Shown here piece after piece: positions 50,034 to 60,138 of a stretch of DNA of 64,000 nucleotides. The DNA lies in assembly GCA_900095095.1 (NCBI GenBank), contig FMBT01000290.1, forward strand, positions 1,178,001-1,242,000. Reading direction: 5' to 3'. The notes under the pieces were generated by a model. The model ran no database searches. It was not told the origin of the DNA and saw only the letters and a list, made by a program, of their open reading frames with translations. The stretch comes from Fragilariopsis cylindrus CCMP1102. Taxonomy: Eukaryota; Bacillariophyta; Bacillariophyceae; Bacillariales; Bacillariaceae. Within the stretch, counting starts at the first letter, position 1; each line of letters starts with the position of its first letter. Made by a program: the position numbers and the translations under genes.

Positions 50034-50050
50034 TTAAGGTGGTATCATCA
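50034..50050. repeat. Left target site (TTAA) and terminal inverted repeat
   Basis: TTAA at 50034-50037 followed by GGTGGTATCATCA at 50038-50050. Matches the right end exactly in inverse orientation. Confidence 0.9.
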
Positions 50051-50092
50051 GCGTGCGCCGAAAATCGCGCTACAACGCGTAAAAGCACGGTG

Positions 50093-50117
50093 AAAATGGA
50101 CAATTCGTGTCCATTTT
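50093..50117. repeat. Subterminal hairpin at the left transposon end
   Basis: AAAATGGACA, a 5-nt loop, and TGTCCATTTT form perfect 10-bp arms about 45 bp inside the left TIR. It may be a transposase-binding or terminator-like structure. A second, looser inverted repeat (GTGTTTA ... TAAACAC) lies at about 50307-50338. Confidence 0.7.
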
Positions 50118-50388
50118 GGTTAGACCTATTGTGCTGGCAGTGTTCTCGTACACGCACCGTCCTATATATGATGACCTTCGTCTGCTCAACACGAATCTTT
50201 CTATGTCCAATTTGATTGGTGTTCAGCGCGTGTACTAGGTGCTGTATATTTCTGAAACTCAAAAAGGTGGTTTTTAGCCGTTTTCTGCGAAAATAGTTCA
50301 AAAGTGTTTATCTACATCAATTTTTACGTTAAACACTTAATACCGGTGGGGGTTATATTCTGCTAAATGAGTTCTACCCGTACGTCAT

Positions 50389-50754
50389 TCAACCGTCGTG
50401 ATCCGAGCCTTGGGTGTCATCCAAATAGGGCTCCGAATCTTGCTCTAAAATCTCCCTTTCGAGTAGACAGCAATGGAATTGCGAATTCGTTAGGTCCGCT
50501 GTTGCCGCTGTTTCTTCGCACGAATCTTCAAGCGCGCATAGCTCATTTTCCTCAACGTTTGGATTGTTGGATTCCAACGTCCCTTATTACCGTTAGAAAT
50601 AAAGAAAAGCAGAAGTACACTTCAGTAGTTTTATGGATTTCTTTGTGAAAATTTGAATTATAATTACATACGCAGAAAACACGATTGTACCCGGTAGGAT
50701 CACTCTTTTGTTGGTCGCAACGGTAAATTTCACCACCGGCCAATTTCAACCCCC
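50389..50754 (-). other. Coding-like sequence downstream of the transposase
   Basis: Two pieces in different frames look like protein: LKLAGGEIYRCDQQKSDPTG (around 50690-50745) and an acidic tail ending in LDDTQGSDHDG (to 50389). A pyrimidine tract with CTAAC and AG near 50590 could be a splice acceptor. They may be 3' exons or a frame-shifted continuation of the transposase, but I cannot fix a consistent splice model. Confidence 0.35.
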
Positions 50755-53004
50755 TCACATTATTCCTCCCATACCTCCCATCTCACATTTTGCACACAAC
50801 CACTTACCGGTATTTTCATCTATTACACTTTCCACTGGTTCGTCAACTAAATTTACTTCGTCGTGTTTCAACTCTTCAACCACCGTATGATCAGGTATAC
50901 CATTTGGGTACTCTAATATCATGGCTTTAATTAAAGCCGGATCCTCACCCTCCTTCGTAACGTAATTTTTATGATACGGGCAATGTTTAGATTTGTTGAC
51001 ATGATCCTTTCTTTTGCAAAGCTTACAAGACGTCCTCTTTTTTTTCCCATCAATTGCTGCGGTAGTTACCTTTTTTTTTGCCTTTTTCCTTGTATTCAAC
51101 GCTGCTCGTGATGTACCCTCGTTCAATCCCATTCCAGGTTTGTAAAATTCTCCTTTATCCTGTGATTTCTCCTCCTTTTTCCGATTCTCCCTCTTCTTTA
51201 TGTTTTTCCGCATCATTCTTCTCCTTTTTATCGTGTCTAATTGGATGTAGTGTTTTTTGTAGGTCCTTTTTTTCTCTATATCCGTCCATCCCTTTACTCG
51301 TAGCAGATTATTTTCAAATCCCATTCTCTTATACAATTCAACCATGGTGGATTTGTACCCGTCTGTAATAATACATACCGAGAAATGGACCCTACCTTTA
51401 TCCGCTATTGTCGTTCCGAAATTCTTGTGTTTGGGCAAAAACTTTGTTACAACAAAGTTTGCTGATTCACTCAAATTTGTATTTACCTTATGGTGTATTT
51501 CTCGTAGTTGTTGCTCGGTGGTATAACGTTTGTGTATCTCCTTCAAGTTATCATACATTAATTTGTTTTTGACTTTGCAACGATAATGTAAATGATCCGC
51601 CGATTTTTTTGTATCAGTTAGCTTTTTAGCAGCGCACCACTCACCGCACAGTTCGTGATTATTAAAATGATGCTCTATAACTGGTGCGAATGCAGCACAG
51701 AATAAATTGAAATCCTTATCCACATTCTTAGCCCGAGCGTACGCAAAATTGACTTTCAATCGATCACGGTCAACACCAGTTACTCCCCCACTTTCCCCCT
51801 TCCTCATGTTAACTAACTTCTGAACTGCATTACCGAATCCACGCACTCTGTGATTAGCATCCGCTTTACAGATAGGTTCAGGTATGTTCAGTTCAAGTGC
51901 ACCGTGGTCGTTTTTGTTGCTCAATTGGATGGTTGGCGTTAGGTCCTCCTTTCGACATAATCCTGCTTCTATCTTTTCTCTTCCATTCTGTTTTAGTCGG
52001 GCTCTCATACTGGAATCGTCATCAGTAACAATAGTGCCTACAAACGCATCACCCTTGGAAAAAATCGATTGGATGCATTTCAAAGCAGCATGAGGTTCCA
52101 TTCCCTTTGCAGAACCTGTATAGTTATGCGAGCACAATTTCGGATCGTGTTCCAACTTGTGTTCACATTTTCGACAACGCGTGGACATCTGCTCAAAGTA
52201 GAGAATTTTATTCGTCTCTACTCCAAAAGCAAAAAATTGGGCTTGTTGTGCGTCGTAAGTTCTTCCGGAGCTACGCTTTCTCCATCCAGCATCCATAGAT
52301 ACGCCTATGTTTCGTTTTTTCTTTGGTCTTGGTCTCGCTTCTTGGTTTTCGTCCAACGAAACTGCATCTACTTCCAACGCGGGTGTATTTGACATAGGGG
52401 TATTTTCACCCGCCTTTCTTTTTCTAATCGTATCTGCAACGAGGTGCACCTCATCAGTGATTGGATCGTTGACCAATTGTGATTCCTTTTTTTCGTCGTT
52501 CAAGTTTCTTTCAACTACTTCTTCCGCCATTTTTATTATGTGCAGAGCCATAGTTTCTTCATTGGATGTAAACGAGTCTAGCAATTGTCGCTGGCTGCAA
52601 CATAGATTAAGCTGAGAGGCAACCAATGCGTAATCGTGTCCGCCACCTCCAATCATCATTATACCTAAAGTCAAGTCTAGATTGAGTTGATACTGTCGAG
52701 TAGCACGGTTACCACATTTTTTTATATCATATGGATCGCACTTGTCGTCAACCAACTTATCCAAATCAACCATGGCTGGTTCCTTGACGGACCATTCGTT
52801 ATATTTTTCACAAATCACATTCTTACATGCTAGACTGACCTTTGTAGCTATTCCGATAGTTTCGGCACAAAACTCCATTGTGTTCATTTTCCTGCATTTA
52901 CAACACACTGTGTTTTCGACAAGAAGAGCAGTTATGCTCTTCCATGCAATTATTACATTCCGATCGTCACACTTGTTTACAAAAATTCGACCCCCCCCCA
53001 TCAT
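50755..53004 (-). CDS. Mutator-like transposase of the transposon
   Basis: A 749-aa protein. The core near residues 232-330 matches the pattern of the Mutator-like transposase domain seen in many eukaryotic elements (PF20700 type, from memory): NIGVSMDAGWRKRSSGRTYD, CRKCEHKLEH, CSHNYTGSAKGMEPHAALKC and VTDDDSSMRARLKQNG. The Asp residues in SMDAGW and TDDDSS are likely catalytic. ADANHRVRGFGNAVQKLVN is in the place of the conserved His/Lys segment. N-terminal CCKCRKM and C-terminal CKLCKRKDHVNKSKHCPYH are zinc-knuckle-like, and there are Lys/Arg-rich nuclear-localisation clusters. The start ATG precedes a G9 run; a coding-like frame upstream (NRLNLAHWVNDGGG) suggests the true N-terminus may be longer with a base change there. 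The end WLCAKCEMGGMGGIM is also uncertain. Confidence 0.75.
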   Translation of the reverse strand: MMGGGRIFVNKCDDRNVIIAWKSITALLVENTVCCKCRKMNTMEFCAETIGIATKVSLACKNVICEKYNEWSVKEPAMVDLDKLVDDKCDPYDIKKCGNRATRQYQLNLDLTLGIMMIGGGGHDYALVASQLNLCCSQRQLLDSFTSNEETMALHIIKMAEEVVERNLNDEKKESQLVNDPITDEVHLVADTIRKRKAGENTPMSNTPALEVDAVSLDENQEARPRPKKKRNIGVSMDAGWRKRSSGRTYDAQQAQFFAFGVETNKILYFEQMSTRCRKCEHKLEHDPKLCSHNYTGSAKGMEPHAALKCIQSIFSKGDAFVGTIVTDDDSSMRARLKQNGREKIEAGLCRKEDLTPTIQLSNKNDHGALELNIPEPICKADANHRVRGFGNAVQKLVNMRKGESGGVTGVDRDRLKVNFAYARAKNVDKDFNLFCAAFAPVIEHHFNNHELCGEWCAAKKLTDTKKSADHLHYRCKVKNKLMYDNLKEIHKRYTTEQQLREIHHKVNTNLSESANFVVTKFLPKHKNFGTTIADKGRVHFSVCIITDGYKSTMVELYKRMGFENNLLRVKGWTDIEKKRTYKKHYIQLDTIKRRRMMRKNIKKRENRKKEEKSQDKGEFYKPGMGLNEGTSRAALNTRKKAKKKVTTAAIDGKKKRTSCKLCKRKDHVNKSKHCPYHKNYVTKEGEDPALIKAMILEYPNGIPDHTVVEELKHDEVNLVDEPVESVIDENTGKWLCAKCEMGGMGGIM

Positions 53005-53024
53005 TCACCCAATGTGCCAAGTTC

Positions 53025-53103
53025 AACCTATTTGTAAAACACCATGGATCAAATAATTGCTTTAACCTATTTGTAAAACACCATGGATCAAATAAATTGC
53101 TTC
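53025..53103. repeat. 39-bp tandem duplication in the transposon
   Basis: AACCTATTTGTAAAACACCA and the following 19 bases occur twice in direct order (53025-53063 and 53064-53103; one-base indel). It lies just upstream of the annotated transposase start. Confidence 0.9.
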
Positions 53104-53900
53104 AACTAAAACAACATTCGTGGTTCACGTAATAGTATTGTTTCCTTGTGCTCTGTTCTCTGTCAGTAGCGGAATCCATAACGAGCGCGGTGAACCATTT
53201 GATTCGACAACCAACGACCAGGTTGTGCAAAGCATCTATTCGAACCACGTATCTATACAAACCACACTCGTGTCAAATCAAACTGGACGGACAAGATTCA
53301 AATCAGTATTGTCATTCTTTCAAATTGTCTGTTGCTGTAATGCATCCTTTTTGTCGTTAACGGTTACGACGAGCCCATCGGTAGGTAGTACTGACTTACC
53401 CCCCAAAATCCGAAAAATTGCGCGCCTTTTCTGAATACGTGCAGGTGCTTGGTATTTATCTCCTATGAAATTGTAATAAGAATAGTTGAAAGATCTAATA
53501 CACGCCGGCTATACAAACCTGTTGATAGTCTTCCAGGTCGATTCAAAAAACGCCCATACAACCGGCAACAAATCACATGTTTCCCTCCGTTTTCAACTCA
53601 ATATCTAACACGGTTGCTTTCCAGAAAGAGAGGGACTTTCACCGGCCATCATTCGTAAGCATCAAGAGCAGGGCTGGATCTTCCGTTTGACAAATCAAAG
53701 CGTTAGCACCCCCGGTTGTATACAACAATGCTATAGTTCCCTCCATTTTGAACACGACCTACTTCTATCCTTTATTATTTTAGCGTACTAAAGTAACAAA
53801 AAGCACTATACTTGACCTAAATATTGTGGAAGTCGAACAATATGATCATAATTTGCAACTTCGTTCGACAAAACAGTAGTATCCAATTACAACACGTATC
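53104..53900. other. Divergent promoter region inside the transposon
   Basis: Spacer between the transposase (-) and the gene at 53901 (+). Short open frames only; nothing firmly coding. Confidence 0.4.
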
Positions 53901-55167
53901 ATGTTGTTTTCTGTTGTTAATGGCTTTGAGCAATTTTTATTGTCAGTCTCCTCTCATTTCTCGGATGAAACTATATACCTGCCTTACGACGATAAATTGG
54001 AACACCCGATCTGGATAGTCTCTCAATACAAACCTCTTCAAGTTCCACCCATGTCGTATTTGCTGTATGAGGACCGTTCGGTAACTTTCACTGCTGAATA
54101 TCATTTGCAGGAGGTAGATGGTGAACAGAATACCATCCAGGTGCTCAAGAAGATAGTTCGAGTACATCTACCGTTTTGGACAAGTTACACAGATTGCGTA
54201 AAAGTAATCCACACTCTCATGGGCGGAGGCAACCCCATTTACAAAGAGAGGGAAAGTGATTTATTCACTGAGCGTCGAATGGTTATTGGAGGCATTGCTA
54301 TCCTCCACGAGTTTGTGTACAATATTAACAACCTCAAATCGTTTTCCAAAATTGAAGACTACCCTGAAATCCACGCTGGTTCACAGAACAGGTCTGGTAT
54401 ATACGAAATGGAATCGTATATGAGTTTAGATCGAGAATTTGATGCCATCTGCAACAGGCTGCACAGATGGGTACCAACAGTCCCTACACAGGAGGATGTT
54501 CCACAGGTCGAATTTGAGAAGGTTGATTCCTGGTCGCTCTGTTACTCGAGACAAGAAACATGGAAAGAAACACACGCTCGTATTAACGAACAGTGCAAAC
54601 GATTCCGTATTACCAACTTCAAGGAACCAACACGAATGCTGTGCTATTACAGCCCCGGTGGAAATTCATCCAGGCAAAATTGCACCCATTGCAATTGTCA
54701 TCCTTGTGCTTGGGAAATCAATAGAGTAGAGATAATTCGTAATGTTAACTCTATGCGAGGTGAAAGCAGGTACTCGGCCAATGAACGTCGCTTCCTTGGA
54801 TATCGTTTTTTTTTACTTCATTCTTCACGACGGATATGGCCCTATAAACAAGCGCGTTCCTCTCCCTCGTTGTGGAACAGAGGCAATTAAAAAGGAATGG
54901 CCAAATCCACCCGGTGTCGGTTTCACCGGGTTCAAGCTCCACCGTCGTCGAACCAATACCGTGCGTGCTGTTTCTTCTCCACAAGCTAGATTACCCGCGG
55001 ATGTTTCCACCAGGCAATCGATCTGCCGTCCCCGTCAAATCAAATACTACATCGATCCCAAAAAAAAACCAAACGAGGTAATCGAGATTCACGACGAAGT
55101 TCAGATCAAGATTGAAAAAGGAGTAAAGGAGGTAATTGAAATTGAAGACGACGACGACGACGAGTAA
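53901..55167 (+). pseudogene. Transposon accessory gene 1, broken by a frameshift
   Basis: Coding sequence of about 420 codons in two frames. The first (53901 to about 54805) contains LLYEDRSVTFTAEYHLQEVD, LHRWVPTVPTQED and a cysteine cluster CTHCNCHPC. The frame then switches inside a T9 run at 54806-54814; with T8 the protein would continue directly into GYGPINKRVPLPRCG, GVGFTGFKLHRRR and an acidic tail ending at 55167. The reading is otherwise continuous. I do not recognise the family. It could be a recent inactivation, a sequencing error in a homopolymer or slippage on the T run. The CTHCNCHPC cluster suggests a metal site. Confidence 0.65.
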
Positions 55168-55582
55168 ACAAAAGAGAAATTGAGGATGATTGAAATGTGA
55201 TAACAGTAACCGATTGAGATTGATGAGTAAATGTAATGAACGACGATGAATAAACCACTGGTAAAAAAGAAAAAAAGATTAAGCAAAAAAGCAACACAGA
55301 AGAAAGATAATAAAAGAGAACTATATTTGTAATGAAATCTAGTTCTACTTTCTTTATTAGTTAGTTGTATAATAGGCATACTTGGTTGGTTTGTGCATAA
55401 ACCAAGTAACTTTTAACCTATGTGAATTCTGACCGTGTTGATTGTATAGGTAGCGAGCTTGGTGGTGATGACATCCACCAGGTTGTATAAAACTCAATTG
55501 CTATGTTCCAATAATTACTGTTCCAATCCTATCCGTAAACGATGTTTCAGTGTACTCATGTCAACATAGGCGTTGATTGATT
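55168..55582. other. Intergenic spacer between converging transposon genes
   Basis: About 400 bases of AT-rich DNA with no coding signal. Confidence 0.4.
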
Positions 55583-58073
55583 TTATTTTCTATTCTTTTT
55601 CTCCTTTTTCTCCTTTTCCTCCTTTTCCTCCTTTTTCTTCTTTTTCTTCTTTCTCTTCTTCTTTTCATTATTGTTGTTGTTATCAGCACCTATTCTATTA
55701 TCACTACTATTACCACTAGCGCTACCATTTACAGAATCGGTGGTGCGAGCACTATTACGTGCGCTCAATAGCGCTTTCACCGTCAAATGTTGATTGTTTC
55801 CGCCCCTTGCGACATTCGACCCCGTCGAATGTTCGTCAACAGTTGATCCGTTCGTTGTGGCATTTAAATTAAATAGTTGTAATATTTCTTTGATTTCGTC
55901 GCTGTTGCTCTTGCAAGTACCCGTCGTCACTACTACCGCGGACGATTCGGCGGAGGTGTTGTTGTCACCCTCACCGACTTTCAACCCCGTCGAATGTTGT
56001 TGTCCGCTAGTTGCTGTTTCCGCATCGTCAACAGTTGATCCGTTCGTCGCGGCGGTCAAATTTCCTGAGTTGCTGATACCTGTTTCGGCAGATGTATTGT
56101 TTGTGCCCTGTGCGACATTCAACCCCGCATCATTAGCAGCATCCTCTGCGTTGGCCTGACCTGTTTTCTCACCGTGAGCAGGTGGTTCGTTCGTTTTGTC
56201 ATTTAGAATTTAGTTGCCCGTCGGATTCAACCCCAGCGACATCCAACCCCGTCGGATGTTGTAGTTCAATGACTGTTTCCTCACTGTTAGCAGTTGGTGC
56301 GTTCGTCGTGGCATTTAAATCGACCAGATCCTCCCGAATCTTCCAGATCGTCCGGATCGTCCGCATTTCATTAACAGTTTTTCCTGCTTCGTTTGTTCTC
56401 CAAAAATGGGTGAGTTCATCTATGTCGGTTGCCGTGTGATTGACATAATTATTTTCTCCGTTGGTTTCACTTTCCAAATACCTTTTAAACTCATCTAAGG
56501 CCTTGGGTCGACCATATGCCATCGCAGCTGTTTTTTTTCTTCGGCATAATGGTTCGTATTTGTGTCCAACCCCATTGATGTCGGTAATTTGTAGAAGTAT
56601 AAATTCTTGTGATGGAAACTCCATACCAGGACGCTGACTGTATCTGTCGAAGACGTTCGTCATAGTTTCCACATTTGCTTTCAGTTTTTTTCGTTGTTGG
56701 CCAGCCATACATGCGGCGGGTGTAGTCCAGGTTCTCTTTGGCCTATATTCACGCAGTGACGCACTGAATCCTTTCTCAGTCCACAAACCGTCATCCGTAT
56801 AATTCTGTTCACTCCATTCTCCGTTGTCTGGTATGCCTGCAGCCTCAATGTTATCATCACCATCATTCTGTACCATTGGTTCATCCGGATCAAGTGTATC
56901 ATCACCCGGGTCGTATATCGAAACACTGTCCGATTTACTTACCGAATCATCTTCATCTGATGAGTGATGTGCTACCTCCACTGATTGGGTTGGAGGTTTC
57001 TTCTGTTGAGATATCAGAATTCTTTCACTTCGTCTCGGTCCCAAATTCTGACCTGGTTGAATTTGAGTATGATCAGATTGTGATAGGGCAAAATTCGGAC
57101 CTAGTTGATTATCACCTTGATTTAACGCAGCAAAAGCAACCTTCTTTCGCTTTGGTACAGCGGGTACAGCAGGTACAGCGGGTACAGCAGGTACAGGCGG
57201 TAAAATAAGGGATGAATCTTCTCCAAGCATTCCCTCGGGAACCTTAATCCATTCGACTCCATCCACTGCCGACTTGTTTAATTCTAAAAATCCTTTTTCA
57301 ACGAACATATCGACAAATGAACCACAAGCAACAAATGTCATTCCAATCGATAAATTGTTTTTCAAAAGGGTCATGCCTTTGTCAAACATTTCGTCGGAGT
57401 TGTTATATGCATGGTGACAATGACACCCGGTAAAAATTTCAACCAGGTGAAAGATCAAACCGCCGCGAGACTCGAGGATGTTGGTTCCAAAGTGATGTCG
57501 AATTTGAACAAGGAATAACCGTTGCAGTTCAAGGTGTGCCGCTGGGGCTACAGATAGGTAAGGAAAACTGTCAACCAAGATTGTTAGTACATCTCTCGAT
57601 GCAAGTATCTCGTTCGACAACACCTCTTCTTCTTCTAGATGTGATATTGTCTCGTCCAACTCTTTGCTGAATTTGACGGTGAAATCTCCTATAACAGCCA
57701 CGAATTTCAAAAAATAATCGTCGTTGTCGCTGGCTAAGGGTGAGATGTCCCCCGGTTGAAGTTCGTTGATTTGCTCCACACCCGCTTCTAGTACAATTCC
57801 TTCCATACTAGCCAATGTTGGAAATTTTTCTATTAAAATGTCCAAGAACTGTTGCTGACTATATTTATCCAACCGTTGTGATAAAGGAAGATGATTGTCA
57901 CTCTTCCAAAATAATTTGAAATCGGTATCGAATGTCGCCAATTCGGTAGTTCGCTCTTCATCATTCATAGCCTTTACCAAATCATGAAGATCGGGAGGTG
58001 GATATGATGCTGATGCTGCAGCATCGTGAAGGATGGACATGGTTATTGAAAAACGCAGTAGTTGAAAACTCAA
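55583..58073 (-). CDS. Transposon accessory gene 2, two frames with shared repeats
   Basis: One gene of about 830 codons in two frames. The first, 58073-56199, gives 624 aa: mostly helical N-terminus, a PAVPAVPAVPAVP run near residue 305, basic/acidic middle, and CRRKKTAAMAYGRPKAL. The translation stops at TCT AAA TGA C (56207-56198). A frame reaching 55583 continues 1 base further with a Lys-rich end. Both parts contain the same repeat (LNATTNAPT, NLTAATNGSTVDD, LNATTNGSTVDE and PTGLDV, STGLKV, STGSNV), which shows they belong together. A single base gain or a +1 slip at the stop would join them. No known family is recognised. Confidence 0.55.
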
Positions 58074-58639
58074 ATGAATTATATGATTAGTGGAATATGA
58101 GACAATCGAAAGGAGGCTTTCGAATGTTGTTCTTTTTGAGATTGTGAGAAAAAGGAATTAGGAGGAGAACTACGATGAAGGAAGTAGGAAACAGTCCATG
58201 GAAAATACCCATGAGTTGTCGTAACAGCCAGTATCGGAGTGGTTTACGAATTTGGTTTTCAAAAAGAAACGGAGTGATGGGTTTATGATGTCAACCGTTT
58301 TTTATTTTTCAGTACGGGATGAATGAATGGTTACAATATATCGTGGAGGTTGTGTCACAAACGATAATATGGCGCGCCAGTCGGTTATTTTTGTTCACAC
58401 GGTGAAAAACCGTTGAAAGATGTTATAATAATAACTGGAGGAGTAACGATCCACACACTACTAACATTGTGTACAGTACTGCGTCGACGTCAGACCTATG
58501 GTGGTAAGCGTAGATCCTGTGTACTTCAACCTGGTCTTGTGTTCTTCACCCTGGTCAAATCCCACATGTAACAATCCATACCAAAGGTGTTTTGACTGGA
58601 TATTTAGGACAAAACATAAAAACAGACAGTAATCTCATC
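58074..58639. other. Divergent promoter region in the transposon
   Basis: Between accessory gene 2 (-) and the 145-aa gene (+). No gene is seen. Confidence 0.4.
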
Positions 58640-59077
58640 ATGAATACGTCTTATTATTCCTTAGACCAGTCCACCATCAACGATTTAAAATCGGGTGGAC
58701 TGACCATGGTGACGATGCAACAGGGTGAAATGGGTATCATGATGTTCACCTCCCCGAATGAATCTTTTCGGTACAACGATAATTGCATTACTTTGAAAAG
58801 AGAAATCGCCGCATTGAACAAAGAATTTGAAGATGGAAATGTTGGAAAGAAAGTATACTACAAAAACGTGGCAAAATGGTGTAGCAACGTGCTTCATTTT
58901 GCCAACGAATGGAGTCCTCATCGTGTGCCATTCGATATTCGTGATGGTTACGATGACTGCATGAACACCATTGGTTGTACCAGCACAATGACATGGCCTG
59001 ACAAAGTACAGATTCCATTGAGCGAGTTGCCTGATGAAGCACGAAACGAGATAGTCGCATCATACACCGTAATTTAG
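58640..59077 (+). CDS. Transposon accessory gene 3, 145 aa
   Basis: A 145-aa protein from the ATG at 58640 (the frame is open a little further upstream without ATG). It is acidic, with no membrane segment or signal peptide. Distinctive parts are YYSLDQSTINDLKSGG, REIAALNKEFEDGNVGKK and CSNVLHFANEWSPHR. Family unknown. Its location between the TIRs suggests it belongs to the element. Confidence 0.6.
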   Translation: MNTSYYSLDQSTINDLKSGGLTMVTMQQGEMGIMMFTSPNESFRYNDNCITLKREIAALNKEFEDGNVGKKVYYKNVAKWCSNVLHFANEWSPHRVPFDIRDGYDDCMNTIGCTSTMTWPDKVQIPLSELPDEARNEIVASYTVI

Positions 59078-59202
59078 TCGATGCAATATAAATGATAGGT
59101 AATAGTTTTAATAAAATAAAATCCAACTAATACGAATAGCCATAGTATAGTAATAAATGAAATGTTTCTTAAAATGTATACTAGTGTCTTATTTAGTTAC
59201 AA

Positions 59203-59430
59203 TCACGAACGATTATTCTGGACCTTTTTGGGAAAAACCCGGGTGATATCTGCCATTGGTGGATTACAACTATAGTCCATATGGTTGTCGATGTAACAGT
59301 GAACAGAACTGAATTTGTCTGGTTTGAAACCGGTAGTGATACCAGAATCATCTTCCGTTCCAGTGTTGTTAGTTAGGGTAAAATAAAAAACACTAGGATC
59401 GGGTGAATACACCGTGGTGTGATATTGCAT
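59203..59430 (-). CDS. Small transposon frame, 75 aa
   Basis: A 75-aa frame from an ATG: FYFTLTNNTGTEDDSGI and HCYIDNHMDYSCNPPMAD, with two cysteines. Amino-acid composition is normal for a coding region, but I see no family, and it could be a remnant. Confidence 0.35.
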   Translation of the reverse strand: MQYHTTVYSPDPSVFYFTLTNNTGTEDDSGITTGFKPDKFSSVHCYIDNHMDYSCNPPMADITRVFPKKVQNNRS

Positions 59431-59693
59431 ATTAACTCTTGGGAAGAGATGCTCGTCGGACTTTATTCGGGGTTCGGTCGACGTTTTTGTATGGTACTTA
59501 GTACGAAAAATTGGGTGGGCGTTATTTTACTGTTACAAGAGAACACCTACAGAAAGGGAATCGCAAAAAAAAAACACGAATATACAGGATTTGATTTTAA
59601 AAAAAAGGATATCAAAGACGGTGATAATCGATGGGGGTGAAATTCCAAATTCCGTGATTTTTGGACTCATCGCGCACCATATCGAAGGATTCG

Positions 59694-59710
59694 TGATGAT
59701 ACCACCTTAA
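59694..59710. repeat. Right terminal inverted repeat and target site (TTAA)
   Basis: TGATGATACCACC at 59694-59706 followed by TTAA at 59707-59710. Beyond 13 bp the two ends differ. Confidence 0.9.
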
Positions 59711-60138
59711 TTGATATTTTATTGTGAAATTAAAAACAAACGATTAATTGTTACGTGATGTAACAGAAGCAAGCAAGCTATAAAAGAGAACAATAAAAGT
59801 TCGCACCCATCCCAATAACAGAACAAGGCAGATTGTATGTGGTGTTCCTTCTGATTCCGCGTCTTTTTCAATACAACCTACTCCAAAACAAATACCGTAC
59901 TGTACTACTGGAACACCTGTACTAACCCGTTAACATCACAATCACAAGCAACCTACAGTTTATTAATAAAAAAGCTGCTCTTGAGCGTGAATTATAAGAG
60001 AGAAAAGAAAAAGAGAGAAATAAGAGTGTGTGAGAGAGAGAAAGAGAAAGCGATTGATTCGATTAAATTCATTCAATTCACGCAAAGTCAAAGAAAGTCA
60101 AAAGAAAGTCAAATTCAAATTTTAGATTTTAAATTAGT
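59711..60138. other. Upstream region of the helicase-associated gene
   Basis: Promoter/5' leader region, AG-rich from about 60000. No gene. Confidence 0.4.

Larger units (their letters stand above)
50038..59706. mobile_element. 9.67-kb DNA transposon with 13-bp TIRs and TTAA target duplication
   Basis: The ends are GGTGGTATCATCA at 50038-50050 and its exact reverse complement at 59694-59706. Both are bordered by TTAA (50034-50037 and 59707-59710), as expected for a 4-bp target-site duplication. Between the ends are a Mutator-like transposase (-), a 1.27-kb gene (+), a 2.5-kb gene (-), a 145-aa gene (+) and a 75-aa frame (-). Genes lack the poly-Ser/Asn inserts common in the flanking host genes. 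TTAA duplication is typical of piggyBac and, as I recall, Sola3 elements, while the transposase resembles another type. The superfamily is therefore unresolved. Confidence 0.85.

Noticed and set aside
50367-50648. Plus-strand frame near the left transposon end
   Set aside because: Opposite to better protein-like minus-strand sequence; no features of its own.
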